From Lepus europaeus (taxonomy: Eukaryota > Chordata > Mammalia > Lagomorpha > Leporidae), in the NCBI RefSeq assembly GCF_033115175.1, contig NC_084831.1, positions 74,223,502-74,287,501 on the forward strand: a DNA stretch of 64,000 nt, in the 5' to 3' direction. The notes beneath the pieces are model-generated. The model searched no databases, was not told where the DNA came from, and saw only the letters and a program-made list of their open reading frames with translations. This document shows positions 1 through 11,790 of this stretch, in pieces. Within the stretch, counting starts at the first letter, position 1, and every line of letters starts with the position of its first letter. The translations under genes were made by a program, and so were the position numbers.

Positions 1-378
1 TCAATCAGTGTAGTAGTTCGGTAGTTGAAGGAAGTTTACTTTTTCTTTGAAAGACCCAAAGAACATAAAGTACAAATCCAGACATGGAAGGTTCTCGATG
101 ATAATTTCCCAAACAAAATGTCTCAGAATCACCTATCATGTGTGCCCTAATTCAAACTGATTAGATCATCTCATACATCAGATGTGTGCGTTCAGTCTTA
201 CCTTACTTACAGATTATACTGTGCAGTTAGTTGCAAACAACTATTGATTACTTTAAAAATAAATATAGATCCATTCCCCGGGAGTCTCCACTGTTTCTTT
301 TGTTTAGAAATATTCTACGTCTTCTACTTTAAATACTGATATGTTGTGCCTGGCAAGTGATATGCAATTCACCAAAAG
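1..378. other. Unique AT-rich DNA
   Basis: No recognised repeat, RNA gene or convincing open frame. Ends at the oligo-T that begins an antisense L1 3' end. Confidence 0.6.
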
Positions 379-548
379 ATATGAAGTTTTTTTTTTTCAA
401 AGAAAGCTTTTATTTAATGAGTACAAATTTCGCAAGTACAACTTTAGGAATATAGTGGTTCTTCCCCTCATACCCACCCTCCCACTCCCACTCCCATACT
501 ACCTTCTCCTCCCTCTACTATCCCATTCTCCATTAACACAATGAAACA
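379..548 (-). mobile_element. L1 3' end fragment (short 3' UTR module)
   Basis: Antisense terminal part of a lagomorph-type L1 3' UTR: an oligo-T run, then the complement of the AATAAA-containing end, then a C-rich tract built from CCCACTCC-like units. The same module recurs near 61.7 kb and 60.3 kb. Only about 170 bases survive, so this is a strongly 5'-truncated insertion. I could not identify target-site duplications. Confidence 0.7.
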
Positions 549-848
549 GCCTAAATAGAAAACTGGCGATTAATGGATTTTCAACAATAATGAAACTTGG
601 TGAAACCTTTGTCGATCTCTCTTGCCATCTATACATCTAACTATATATATAGTTGTTTCTGTGTCACCTGCCATCAAAGTTACTTAGTAGAGCTCACAGA
701 GATATTAGAATCTCAACATAACTAATGAAGGAAAGAAGATTTTCCCTTGTTTGTACTTAACTGGAGCCATGTTGGAGGCATATTAGGGTTAATGGCACAA
801 TGTCTATAATGCATCTTGAGGTTTTTGAAAAGGAGTCAGTATAAATTT
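549..848. other. Unique DNA
   Basis: No recognised repeat or coding signal. Confidence 0.55.
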
Positions 849-858
849 TGAATTATAG

Positions 859-1178
859 TTTTTTTTATTTATTTGACAGATTAGTTAGACAGTGAGAGAG
901 AGAGAGACAGAGAGAAAGATCTTCCTTCCATTGGTTCACCCCCCAAACGGCTGGTACGGCCAGAGCTACGCCAATCCGAAGCCAGGAGCCAGGTGCTTCC
1001 TGGTCTCCTGTGCGAGTGAAGGGGCCCAAGTACTTGGGCCATCCTCCATTGTCTTCCTGGGACACAGCAGAGAGCTGGACTGGAAGAGGAGCAACCGGGA
1101 CTAGAACCTGGTACCCATATGGGATGTCGGCGCCGCCGCAGGCGGAGAATTAACCAAGTAATCCATGGCACTGGCCCC
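859..1178 (-). mobile_element. C-type SINE (CSINE), full length
   Basis: Lagomorph tRNA-derived SINE, transcribed by RNA polymerase III and mobilised by L1 proteins. Read on the minus strand it has a tRNA-like head with a B box (GGTTCTAGTCCCGG), the body segment GGCCCAAGTACTTGGGCC, a CT-rich stretch and an A-rich tail. The 10-base direct repeat TGAATTATAG flanks it at 849-858 and 1179-1188, so the insertion boundaries are clear. Confidence 0.95.
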
Positions 1179-1188
1179 TGAATTATAG

Positions 1189-1619
1189 ATTTTTATACTT
1201 ACCTTGCATTCCCTTCAGAATGAGTCTGTTTTTGCCAATTTAGGTGACATTTGACCAATCAGCTGCTCTCAACAACTTTATGACCATCATGGACAATATA
1301 TGGCTGATATTTCTGATTATACAGACAGTAATATGAGGAATATTATACAACCTTCTAAGGTCAAAGCAAAGCAAATTATGGAGTTAAGAGCAGAAGCAAA
1401 TTGCACAATTCCATTTCTACTTCTCAGGAACATCATTATCTGAAGCAAAAATCACATCCAAAGTTCATCTCCATTGCCAACAAATCCAAAATCATGAGGT
1501 CTGTGAGCAATAGTGCAGTAGGCAATTAATGGTTGCCTTGTATCTTGAACCACTGCTTTCAAACATTTACAAAGATCAATATTCACAATCTAGGATTTTT
1601 TTATTCTCAAAACTGTTCT
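1189..1619. other. Unique DNA
   Basis: No recognised repeat or coding signal. Confidence 0.55.
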
Positions 1620-1635
1620 GATAAAATATGGATTT

Positions 1636-1893
1636 AGGAGCTGGCATTGTTTTATAGATGGTAAAGCTGTCACTTTTAGTGCTGGCATCCCATATGGGCA
1701 TCGGTTCGAGTTCCAGCTACTCCACTTCCAATCCAGCTCCTTGTTAATGTGCCTGGGAAAGCAGCAGACGATGGCCCAAGTACTTGGGCCCCTGCACCTA
1801 CATGGGATACCTGGAAGAAGTTCCTGGTTCTTGGCTCCAGACCAGCCCTTCTCTGTCTGTTGTGGCCATTTGGGGAGTTAACCAACAGAAAGA

Positions 1894-1934
<41 letters not shown>

Positions 1935-1978
1935 ATCCTGCTTTTCCAATAAATAAATAAACCTTTAAAAAAGAAGTA
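1636..1978 (+). mobile_element. C-type SINE, older subtype
   Basis: Plus-strand copy with the GAGCTGGCATTGT head, CATCCCATATGGGC segment, diverged B box, long CT tract and AAATAAATAAA tail. The repeat GATAAAATA at 1620-1628 and 1979-1987 is a probable target-site duplication. The head is more diverged than in the younger copies. Confidence 0.9.
1893..1933. repeat. (CT)n microsatellite in SINE
   Basis: About 20 uninterrupted CT units, expanded from the pyrimidine tract of the surrounding SINE; probably length-variable. Confidence 0.9.
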
Positions 1979-1987
1979 GATAAAATA

Positions 1988-2740
1988 AATTATAGATTCA
2001 GCTTTGTTACAACATCTGAAATGGAATTAAGAGGTGAAACTTCCAATCAGCTTTTCTATTTTTTCTCTTCTGTTATAAGTGCTCAGTTTTGGCTTTTGTA
2101 AGTTGATATTAATTAAAAGTTTCCAAAAACAATGCCCCATCTGCCAATGGTTATCTCTTTTGTCTTTTTGTCCTACAATGCACTGAAAGCTTTTGTCTTT
2201 GAGAACTTACAGTCAACAGACCCATGTATGCTAGGATGAAGGGCAAATGATACGCCAAATATGGTGTCAAAAGGTTGGTAGATTATGCAGTTCATCCACA
2301 CTAGATAAGAATATTACCCAAATGTAATGCTTCCACACCACTCAGATAATTCACACAGCTTTCACATGTTCCCATGAGGTCCTACAAAGGAGAATAAACA
2401 CATGATATAAAACACTTCAAAATGGTTTAGCCACATAGAATTTTGGCACAATATTTTTCTTATTTCTACTTGAAAATGATAGAATGTACTTGATAAAATA
2501 GTGTAGATAATGTTCATAGAAACACAACTAAGGTATATAGTTCATTCATTCAGTTGTGCACTCAGTCAACATATATTTGCATTCAACAAATACATTACAT
2601 ATTTATCCATTCTTGTAATAGAAGAATCTTTTACCCAATAACAGGTTGAATTTCATTAAATTTTAAGTTTCCTCTTTTTTTTCCAATTCTTTAGACTTAA
2701 ATAAGCAGAGTGAACCTATAAAGAATTATAACCTTAAGAG
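1988..2740. other. Unique DNA
   Basis: AT-rich sequence with no recognised repeat or coding signal. Confidence 0.55.
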
Positions 2741-2750
2741 CTTTTATAGT

Positions 2751-3662
2751 TTTTTTTTAAACTTTTGTTTAGTAAATATAAATTTCCAAAGTACAGCTTA
2801 TGGATTACAATGGTATTTCCCCCCATAACTTCTCTCCCACCCGCACCCCTCCCATCTCCCACTCCCTCTCCCATTCCATTCACATCAAGATTCATTTTCA
2901 ATTCTCTTTATATACAGAAGATCAGTTTAGTATATATTAAGTAAAGATTTCATCAGTTTGCACCCACACAGAACATAAAGTGTAAAATACCATTTGAGTA
3001 CCAGTTATAATATTAATTCACATTGGACAACACATTAATGACAAAGATCCCACATGAGGAGTAAGTACAGAGTGACTCCTGTTGTTGACTTAACAATTTG
3101 ACACTCTTGTTTATGGCGTCAGAAATCTCCCTAGGCTCTAGTCATGAGTTGCCAAGGCTATGGAAGCCTCTTGAGTTCACTGACTTCTATCTGATTCAGA
3201 CAGGGTCATAGTCAAAGTGGAAGTTCTCTCCTCCCTTCAGAGAAAGGTACCTCCTTCTTTGATGGCCCATTCTTTTTACTGGGATCTCACTCGCAGAGAT
3301 CTTTCATTTAGGTTTTTTTTTTCCCCAGAGTGTCTTGGCTTTCCATGCCTAAAATACTCTCACAGGCTCTTTAGCCAGATCCAAATGCCTTAAGGTCTGA
3401 TTCTGAGGCCAAAGTGCTATTTAGGACATCTGCCATTCTGAGTCTGCTGTGTATCCCACTTCCCATGTTGGATTTTTCTCTCCCTTTTTTATTCTATCAG
3501 TTAGTATTTTCAGACACTAGTCTTGTTTGTGTGATCCCTTTGACTCTTAGACCTATCAGTGTGATCAATTGTGAACTGAATTTGATCACTTAGACTAGTG
3601 AGATGGCATTGGTACATGCCACCTTCAAGGGATTGTATTGGAATCCCCTGGCACATTTCTAA
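2751..3662 (-). mobile_element. L1 3' UTR, 5'-truncated insertion
   Basis: About 0.9 kb of the long-form lagomorph L1 3' UTR in antisense, starting at the oligo-T tail. The direct repeat CTTTTATAGTTTTT at 2741-2754 and 3663-3676 flanks it, as expected for target-primed reverse transcription. No ORF2 is included. Homologous to the L1 3' UTR at 60.25-61.3 kb and, in sense, to 30.75-31.64 kb. Confidence 0.9.
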
Positions 3663-3721
3663 CTTTTATAGTTTTTAAAGGTTTAAATGTTATTCTCCTG
3701 ATAAAATAATTACTTTTAACT

Positions 3722-4020
3722 TTTTAAAATTTTACTTTGTTTATTTGAAAGTCCAAGATAGACCAACAGATATCTCTTATTTGCTGGGTCACTTGCCAAA
3801 TGCCCACAAAAAGTCTGTACTGGGCTAGGCCAAAGCCAGGAACCCAGACCTCAATCCAGGTCTTTCAATGGGTACCAAGTACTTGAGGCATAACCTGCTG
3901 ACCCCCAAGGTAGGCATTGCCAGGTGCATGGAGTCAGAAGCAGACTCAGGACTCTAAGTTAAGCACTCCAGCATGAGATGGAAGTAACCCATCGGGCATC
4001 CTCACCACTATGTCAAGGAT
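3722..4020 (-). mobile_element. Old, degraded C-type SINE
   Basis: Recognisable pieces include TTTATTTGAAAG at the tail side, the CCAAAGCCAGGAACCCAGA segment and GTACCAAGTACTTGAGGCA. The head and B box are eroded and no flanking repeat is visible, indicating an old insertion. Confidence 0.65.
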
Positions 4021-4034
4021 CCACCCCAGAATTA

Positions 4035-4353
4035 TTTTTTTTTAATTTTGACAAGTAGATTTATAGCCAGTGAGAGAGAGAGACAGAGAGAAAAGTCTTC
4101 CTTCCGTTGGTTCACTCCCCAGATGGCCACCACAGACGTTGCAGTGCTGGCCTGAAGCCAGGAGCCAGGTGCTTCCTCCTGGTCTCCCATGTGGGTGCAG
4201 GGGCCCAAACACATAGGCCATCCTCCACTGCCCTCCCGGGCCACAGCAGAGAGCTTGACTGGAAGGGGAGCAACCGGGAATAGACCCCGGTGCCCATATG
4301 GGATGTTGGCGCCACAGGTGGAGGATTAGCCAAGTGAGCCACGGCACCGGCCC
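4035..4353 (-). mobile_element. C-type SINE, full length
   Basis: Intermediate-age minus-strand copy with all segments: tail, GA-rich tract, AAGCCAGGAGCCAGGTGCTT, body and a head ending GGCACCGGCC. Flanking repeat CCAGAATTA at 4026-4034 and 4354-4362. It landed just beside the older SINE at 3.72 kb. Confidence 0.93.
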
Positions 4354-4362
4354 CCAGAATTA

Positions 4363-4762
4363 CTTTTAATTTAACTTTATCCCTGATTGTTATTTTAACA
4401 ATATACCAGAAGACTCTCTTAGCAGTACTGCTAAAATCCCATTGTTTTATGTTCAGGCTCATTGGTGTTATTCAGGTCAACAAATCAGTGACAGAATATT
4501 AGTAATATATTCATTACAACTGCATATAAACTATGCCAAAACAGGTGGCAGCTTCTTTCAGTTGGTAGCTCCTCTTCTCAGCTTTATCTGTCATTTGAAT
4601 GGTAGTAGCAAACATTTTTCCAAAGTCTCTAGAGTTAAATCATGGTCAAATAGCAAATATCACAGCTTGACCAAAATACGTGCACACACCGATCATAAGA
4701 ATAATATCTACTTTGATATGAGATCATATTTCAGAATCTATTGACTTGGACAATTCTCTCCT
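4363..4762. other. Unique DNA
   Basis: No recognised repeat. A 100-codon open frame at 4442-4744 has no recognisable domain and is not supported as a gene. Confidence 0.5.
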
Positions 4763-4930
4763 GCGTGATATGGGAAACCTAGATGGAGTTCCTGGCTTCT
4801 GTCTTCAGGCTGGCTTCTCTCTCATTCTCTCATTCTCTCATTCTCTCTCACTTTATGCGTGTGTGTCTCTCCTCCCTCCAACTCTCCCTCCCTTTCTGCC
4901 CTTTAAGGAAATATTTTTTTAAAAAAAAAG
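4763..4930 (+). mobile_element. C-type SINE 3' fragment
   Basis: Begins within the body (ATATGGGAAACCTAGATGGA), continues through GTTCCTGGCTTCTGTCTTCA and a CT-rich tract with three CATTCTCT units, and ends in an A-rich tail. The head is missing. Confidence 0.65.
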
Positions 4931-6077
4931 AAAGCAAGACAGCATTGTCAAATGTTATGGAAAAGATGGCTCGTGGAATTCTGCTTTGTAAGTGGTTTGT
5001 TGAAGCTATTTGAAAGAAAAGTGTAAACAGAGAATCACCCAGTTAAACAGCCCTGAATGAAGTGGTTACAAATCTTGACTGTTTTCTTAACTTAGAAAAT
5101 GGAGCCTAATGTGTAGAAAATGTTACCTTTCTATGGAAAATCAATAAAGTTAGTTTATTATGTTCTGTTTTTAGGGGCTAAAATCCTGGTGAACTTTAAA
5201 GTGTGTAAGTTTTCTTTTACAAAACTGTGGAGGACACCAAGAAACAAAGTTCATCCTGTTGCTTAGTCAGGGGGCGTGGCAGAACTCCGGAATGTAAGGT
5301 TGCTCAAAAACATCTGCAATTGCTGACAGTTAACTTATGGGAATAAAACCTTTTTTGTGCAAGTGATTAGATCCTCTAGGCTTCAAAGAGAGTTGTGGCA
5401 TCTTAATTACTTTGAATATAACTACTGCAGTTAAAAACAAAATATTCAAGGTGAAAATACACAGTAGAATTAAGCAATATTATTTTAACCTTGAAATTGA
5501 AGCTTTATCTTATCACTCTGTTATCCTGTAATGGAAAATTGAACTTGTGTTCATCAGTACGCCTGATTACAAATAGGGAAATGGTGGGGATTTTCAGAAA
5601 ACTCCTTTTGTTATAAATGAAATGTCATGACCATGGTTTCGATAGAAATATTTTATGGAGAATAAAAGGCATTTAAAATTCTGTTAAAAACAGGTCAACT
5701 TTCTGAGACGTGTAACTTATTGAATTATTTGTGCATAAAACATTTAGGTTGCTTCATTTAAATAAATGATTAGGCTGTACAAGAGCCACTGCCTCAGAGG
5801 TGTCTGCTTGGTCTTTTATTTCCATCAAGTACATCTAGTGATTTGAGGACTTTTAAATGCAATTTGTCTTGAATAAGGAAAAGATCTGTAGATGAAATAA
5901 CTTCAAGTAACTAGCTAAAAATAATGCTATATCATTGAGAAGGAGAGACACAAACCTAAGAATTGAATAGATGCGAGAATTGCAAGCATTGAACTTACAC
6001 TTGAGACCAGTTCACAGTAAATTTATCTTCCCATCTTATTGCTTACTTCAGATTTCTATTTCTTAGCTTTTATGTAG
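4931..6077. other. Unique DNA with an isolated GC box
   Basis: Repeat-free for about 1.1 kb as far as I can tell. Contains one GC-rich motif (GGGGGCGTGGC, about 5270-5280) in otherwise AT-rich sequence, an Sp/KLF-type site. No open frame of note. Confidence 0.45.
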
Positions 6078-6435
6078 TTTTTTTTTAAAAACTTATTTGA
6101 ATGGCATAGAGAGAGAGAGTTACTGAGGGACAGACACACACACACACACAGAAAGAGACAGAAACACACATACAGAGATTATCTAGGTATTGGTTCACTG
6201 CCCAGAGACCACAACAACCAAGTCTGGGCCAAACTGAAGCCTAGAGCCAGGAACACAATCCAGGTCTCCTTTGTGGGTTGCAGGGAACCAGTACTTGAGC
6301 CAGCACCTGCTCCCTCCTCTGGTGTGCATTTGCAAGGAAGGTGGAAATGGGAGGGGAGCAGGGATTCTAATGCAGGTGCTATGATGTGGGATGCCAGCAT
6401 CCTAGATGGCATCCTAACTGTTGTCATCAAAAACC
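6078..6435 (-). mobile_element. Old C-type SINE
   Basis: Diverged minus-strand copy: oligo-T, GA- and CA-rich tract, TTGGTTCACTGCCCAGAG, AACTGAAGCCTAGAGCCAGG and GATGTGGGATGCCAGCATCC. The centre is rearranged compared with younger copies. Confidence 0.75.
6134..6150. repeat. (CA)n short microsatellite
   Basis: About eight CA units inside the tail-side tract of the old SINE. Confidence 0.85.
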
Positions 6436-7918
6436 GACCCTATTTCATATTTTTAACCAGACTGAGAGGAAAAAAAAAAAAACTACACCGATATCTGTAC
6501 CATTTTAGTGTACAGTTGCCTCAGTGTGATTCAAGTAACCCATGACAAGTGATGAAGACAACCCAGGCTCAGGGGAACAGACAGAATTTCTACCCTACTT
6601 TAATACACACCAGGCAAAGCAAGGACCATAACTCTAAGCACCAGGCCAAGTGTGCATATGCTTTCTGTGACTCCACTGATGATGTAGTTCTCCCCGTCAC
6701 TCAAAGGCAGAAAGCAGTCATGGTTCAGCCTGGGCAACTCAAGTCCCATCAATTCCATCCCAAAGCAATGCAGAGTTCTGATTCAACTTGAAGAAATACA
6801 ACAGGAAGTGAAAAGTTCGATTAAAATAAGAACTACAGTCATGTTTCCCAAAATTACTGGAAAGTAAGAATTGAGCTGAGTTTGAGATAGAATGCACCTG
6901 TTTATTCTGTGGGTGCTCTAAGATCCCCTTTTCCCTAAGAAGTCAGACAACTATGAAGCAGAACACATCCTCAAAGCTTACGTACGTGGTTATTCCCGAG
7001 CAATTTCTCCACTCTTCAAAACGCCCGTCACTGTTCATGTCCTCTAGCCAAATACTCAGCATTTATAAATATCAATATACTTCATCATTTTCAGTTGAAT
7101 TAGACAAAGATTTATGCAAACCAAGAAGAAAATAGAGCATGAGAATTGCAAGAGTAATGCACCACGGACCAAAGTTTCTGAGGATTAAAAGTGGAATTAA
7201 CGTAAATCTATGAATGCGAAAGACAAAAGAAAACAGATTTCAATCAAATCGTGATCTGCATTTGAGTATTTTTAATCATTTTTTCTTCCAGTATACTCAT
7301 TGTTTCCAAAATAAAAAGAGATAAAAATAATTATTACAGAAAGTCATAGTGTTAGGAAAGGGTTCAAATGATCCATTCTCTTATTGTTTATATACCAAAA
7401 GTGCTAAAGTACTAAAGTGCTGACAAATAGATTTTGTGGGACTCCATACTCTCAGTTAGGTTCTACCCAAGAGTAATTGCCTCTTTGGCAAGATCCCTAC
7501 TTCCAAGGACAAAAAAAGTCATTTTCTGTATTTGTGGAAACTCTTTAGTCTTTTCTGACTTTTTACCTTGTTGCTTGTCTCCCTTGCTGGCTATTTTGGG
7601 TTACTTTGCAGCTTGATTTGATCATGCTTAGCACAGTGAGATCAGATTAATCTGGTTTTCCACTTTCAGATCATTAACTGCAGAATATTCTAGGTCCTAG
7701 AAAATTACAGGCTTTTCTGACAATTTAACACACAATCTTTGAACAAGTCTTTTTCTTTAAATTCTCTGCTAAACATCTGAGAGTGAAAACACATAGACCA
7801 GCACATCAAATGTTCTCTATGAAATATAATTAATTCTCAGCCAGTGACATGTTGCTAAATACACTTTGGAAAACTCACAGATCACCAAAAGGTGTATACA
7901 TACACCACTCACAGAAAG
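6436..7918. other. Unique DNA
   Basis: About 1.5 kb with no recognised repeat. Short open frames (for example 6549-6791 and 6953-7135, plus strand) show no domain, and I would not call them genes. Confidence 0.5.
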
Positions 7919-7927
7919 AGAATAACC

Positions 7928-7933
<6 letters not shown>

Positions 7934-7960
<27 letters not shown>

Positions 7961-8294
7961 TTTTTTGACAGGTAGAGTTAGACAGAGAGAGAGACAGAGA
8001 GAAAGGTCTTCCTTTTCCGTTGGTTCACCCTCCAAATGGCCACTACGGCCGAAGTGCTGCAGCCGGCGGGCTGCGCAGATCTGAAGCCAGAAGCCTGGTA
8101 CTTCCTCCTGGTCTCCCATGCGGGTGCAGGGCCCAAGCACCTGGGCCATCCTCCACTGCCTTCCCGGGCCACAACAGAGAGCTGGACTGAAAGAGGAGCA
8201 ACCGGGACAGAATCCGATGCCCCAACCGGGACTAGAACCCGGGGTGCAGGAGCTGCAGGTGGAGGATTAACCAAGTGAGCTGCGGCGCCATCCA
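7934..8294 (-). mobile_element. Young C-type SINE
   Basis: Near-intact copy with a long oligo-T (A tail) and a GC-rich head. The 15-base direct repeat AGAATAACCTTTTCT at 7919-7933 and 8295-8309 is exact, indicating a recent insertion. Confidence 0.96.
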
Positions 8295-8411
8295 AGAATA
8301 ACCTTTTCTATGGCTTAAAAAAAATCTTTCTGGGTAACAGACAAGATAGAGAGATATTCAAAAATTCATGGAAATGCATATTATTAAAAATATGCATCAA
8401 TTTCAATTTTT

Positions 8412-8721
8412 TCCGATTTATTTATTTTTTGAAAGGCAGAATGACAGTGGTAGATATAGAGACCTTCCATCTCCTGTTTCACTCCGCAAATGGCTATAAA
8501 AACTGGGACTAGGCCAGGCTGAAGCCAAGAGCAAGGAACTCCTGCCGAGCTCCCCCACGGATGGCAGGAATTCACGTACTTGGACCATCATCCACTGCTT
8601 CCCTAGCACATTAATAGGGCACTACATTAGAAGTGGAGTAGATAGGACTCAAACTGGTAGTCTTTTATGGGATGTTGTCCCAAGCAGTGCTTTAACCCTC
8701 TGAGCTTTAATACCTGCCTGG
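8412..8721 (-). mobile_element. Old C-type SINE with TSD
   Basis: Diverged copy whose tail still reads TTTATTTATTTTTTGAAAGG. Despite its age the flanking repeat ATTTCAATTTTT survives at 8400-8411 and 8722-8733. Confidence 0.9.
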
Positions 8722-8812
8722 ATTTCAATTTTTGTTTTATACCAAAATAAACATTTTTGAATTCCATTTGTGCAAAAATTTTGTGAAGCACCCTTGTACA
8801 GTGTTGACATAT

Positions 8813-9118
8813 TAGTTTATTTATTTATTTACTTATTTATTTAATAGGTAGAGTCGTAGACATTGAGAGAGACAGAAAGAGCTTCCTTCCATTGGTTCAC
8901 TTCCCAAATGGCCACTATGGCCGGCACTGTGCTGATCCGAAGCCAGGATCCAGGCGCTTCTTCCTTGTCTCCCATGCAGGTGCAGGAGCCCAAGCACTAG
9001 GGTCACAGCAGAGAGCTGGACTGGAAGAGGAGCAACCAGGACTAGAATCTGACATCCATATGGGATGCCAGTGTCGCAGGTGGAAGATAAACCAAGTGAG
9101 CCACTGTGCCGACCCCAA
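8813..9118 (-). mobile_element. C-type SINE with internal deletion
   Basis: Tail (TTTATT)n, body and head are present. About 30-40 bases are missing around 9000, where CAAGCACTAG runs straight into GGTCACAGCAGAGAGCTGG; other copies have the GGGCCATCCTCCACTGCC segment between these. Confidence 0.88.
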
Positions 9119-10254
9119 TTAGCTTCTTTGACAGATGTCTGAGTACTTGAGTTTGTTGAATTTATGTTTTTGTTTGTGATATGTTTGGTATTTTTATGAG
9201 TGTGTGTGTGTGTGTTCTTTTCATTGAATATTCACTTTTTAATTCTTAAGAATTGTTTCTTATTAGTGCCTAACATGATTTTTCATGAAGTTGTGTGTCA
9301 GTATAGCTTCTCAAAAACCATCAGTAACTCAATTTAGAACAAAGTAAACATGAGTTAAAATGTTTCAAAATTTTTATAACCAATTCACGTAGGATAAAGT
9401 TCAACACTACTATGTTACTATGTTTTTTAAAGCACAAATATGTTTTATTATCAACTAATACCTATGTCAAAAAATATGGATGAGAAAAATACAAGCAGCC
9501 AAAACTGTGTGTTCTTCTGTGTTGGCATTTTATGGCATGCTTTCTTCTAACCATTGCACTGAAAAATACAAGGTTTTTTTCTTGGTAACTTATTTGTAGC
9601 AATTCTGAGCATATAACAGATAGAGGGTAAGAATGTTCATATATCTAAGGAATCTTGGGGCCTAATGGCATAAGTTTTGGTGTTCCATTTGTAAACTGGC
9701 AACACATGATTCCAAATATGTTTTTTAGTTTTCCCATGTGAAGCTGACTTATTTTCTTTGGCATTCCAATTTCCGTAAATTAGCAATCAGTTGATCTAAT
9801 AAACTCTGTGGTGTGATACTTATGAGAGAAGGCTAATGAGAAGGGCTTAGAAGCCTCATCTTTCTCCAAGTTGTACATTTTGAAGGTCTTCTATTGGTAG
9901 CATTTTCAATGCTTGGATGCCTGCAGGGTATCTCTGAACACATTATCAGTATTTATTGAACTCCTACAGGGTGTAAAATCCTGTGTTAGGATCCTATGGT
10001 TCTTAGGAATAATATACTAAATCCCTGGTTTTGTCCAGATGGCAATTTATTGCTAAGAAAGTTGTATGTGCATGTCAGTGAAAAGAAAAGTGTTGGAAGG
10101 ATCAGGGTTTCATCCAAAGACCTGCAGAGTCCAACTGAAACATGCCTTCATTTGAAACAAGCTTCAAGATATTTCGGGATGAAACTGTGAGGTGATTACT
10201 GAGGTTTTTCAGAGCCCTGTTTCACACACATGGGAAGCAGAAGCAGTAGCAGCA
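9119..10254. other. Mostly unique DNA
   Basis: Contains a short TG microsatellite (9200-9215). A weak MIR/L2-like string (TTTATTGAACTCCTACAGGG, near 9952) is too short to call. No coding signal. Confidence 0.5.
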
Positions 10255-10446
10255 TTATGACAATAGATAATACTAACTGAGTGCTTTCTGTGTTCCAAGC
10301 ATGCTCTTTAGTTTTTTGTGTATTTTAACTCCATTATTCCTTATAACAAACCTGAGAGGTAAAAACTGTCTCCCCATTTTACATTTAATGAAGTTTAGGC
10401 ACTGAGAATTAAATAGGCTGCACAAGGTCACACAGCTAGCAAGTAA
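10255..10446 (+). mobile_element. MIR (mammal-wide SINE)
   Basis: Core features in order: ACTGAGTGCTTTCTGTGTTCC, conserved CCCCATTTTACA, then CAAGGTCACACAGCTAGCAA. This is the classic MIR arrangement on the plus strand. It is ancient, so divergence is high, and an oligo-A run (10446-10463) follows directly. Confidence 0.88.
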
Positions 10447-10463
10447 AAAAAAAAAAAAAACCC

Positions 10464-10736
10464 ACAATTTTATGCTAAGCATTCTGAATCCAATATCTGG
10501 ATTTTTAACCTTTATTTTACACAGCTTTATGAGACTTTTGTGAGAATTAAATAAAGTAACATATACAAGCTTTTTAGCAATGTGCAAATCCATAACTACT
10601 CTGATTCCTTGATTGAGAATTTGCAAACGAGAAGGGTTAACTTGAAAATTAAACTTGACTTGTGACTTAACAAAGCAAAAGGCAATGAAATGTTGTTCTA
10701 TTTTTTAGAGAGTGAAAGAACATATATCTGAACTTT
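10464..10736. other. Unique DNA
   Basis: Short non-repetitive stretch between a MIR and a young SINE; nothing recognised. Confidence 0.5.
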
Positions 10737-10749
10737 ACTGTAGGTGTTT

Positions 10750-11112
10750 TTTTTTGTTTTTTTAATTTTTTTTATTTTTTATTTTTTATTTTTTGACAGG
10801 CAGAGTGGATAGTGAGAGAGAGAGACAGAGAGAAAGGTCTTCCTTTGCCATTGGTTCACCCTCCAATGGCCTCCCTGGCCAGCGCACCATGCTGATCCGA
10901 AGCCAGGAGCCAGGTGCTTCTCCTGTTCTCCCATGGGGTACAGGGCCCAAGCACTTGGACCATCCTCCACTGCACTCCAGGGCCATAGCAGAGAGCTGGC
11001 CTGGAAGAGGGGCAGCCGACAGAATCCGGCGCCCTGACCTGGACTAGAACCCGGTGTGCTGGCGCCACAAGGAGGAGGATTAGCCAGCCTGTTGAGCCAC
11101 GGCACCGGCCAG
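10750..11112 (-). mobile_element. Young C-type SINE
   Basis: Near-complete young-subtype copy (GACAGGCAGAGTGGATAGTG tail side, head ending GCCACGGCACCGGCC). Exact 13-base repeat ACTGTAGGTGTTT at 10737-10749 and 11113-11125. The T-rich tail is patterned as TTTTTTA repeats. Confidence 0.96.
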
Positions 11113-11204
11113 ACTGTAGGTGTTTAACTTGCAAAGTTCTTCTTGCCTCTTAGAATGTTTTCATTCTTTTCCAAAACATGTTCATGCTATGCTTCAAATT
11201 ATTC

Positions 11205-11790
11205 TGATATAAGCGAGGAGATAGCTAGCAAGGAAAGAACTGAGGTCACCAGCCTTCTACAACAACACCTATTCCACCCAAACCACCATTTTTGTGTTGC
11301 TAAAAAGCACTATTTGCAGAATTCTGCCACCCACAGATAACACCAACTGAAAATATCCAACATGGCTATTGACCATGTCCCCGCATTGACCTACAGCTAA
11401 CTATAATAACATTACAATAAAATTTCCTTGGCTGGAACTCCTACTCCCATAATGAACCTGATGCCATGATACTTTCAAGACTTCCATAAAAAAAGGCAAG
11501 AAAAAGGGTGGTACCCAAACTCTACCCCAAAACCATGTTCTATGAATATTCATTCTTCTAGATCATATAAAAGGATGATCATGAACCTTGTTGGCCATAG
11601 GACACTCTTGAGTGTGCCCACATTTCCTCTTGAGTGTGCACTGAACTTTGTTAATAAAACTTATTCACCCAGTAATTTTTATCTATTTTATCATCCTCAA
11701 ATTCTTTTTTATCATCCATCAGACAACATCTTTGGCAAGCCAGACAGGAGTGAAAGTCCACCCAGAAATCTGCTGGTAAATCTTTCTTCC
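11205..11790 (+). mobile_element. LTR-like sequence, copy 1 (solo or degraded ERV)
   Basis: Similar over roughly 500 bases, on the same strand, to 18465-19015. Shared landmarks in order: AGCAAGGAAAGAACTGAGGT, TTTGTGTTGCTAAAAAGCAC, ATCCAACATGGCT, ACTCCTACTCCCATAATG and AAAAGGCAAG. An AATAAA signal lies near 11652, as in the R region of an LTR. After about 11725 comes GGCAAGCCAGACAGGAGTGA, which resembles a primer-binding/leader region. The family is not named and the outer boundary is uncertain. Confidence 0.6.

Noticed and set aside
1101..1140. tRNA gene suggested by B-box-like sequences in many places
   Set aside because: All occurrences lie in SINE heads; none folds as a free-standing tRNA with a proper acceptor stem as far as I can judge.
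9940..10040. Additional MIR/L2 fragment before the MIR at 10.26 kb
   Set aside because: Only one short string resembles the family; too weak without an alignment.
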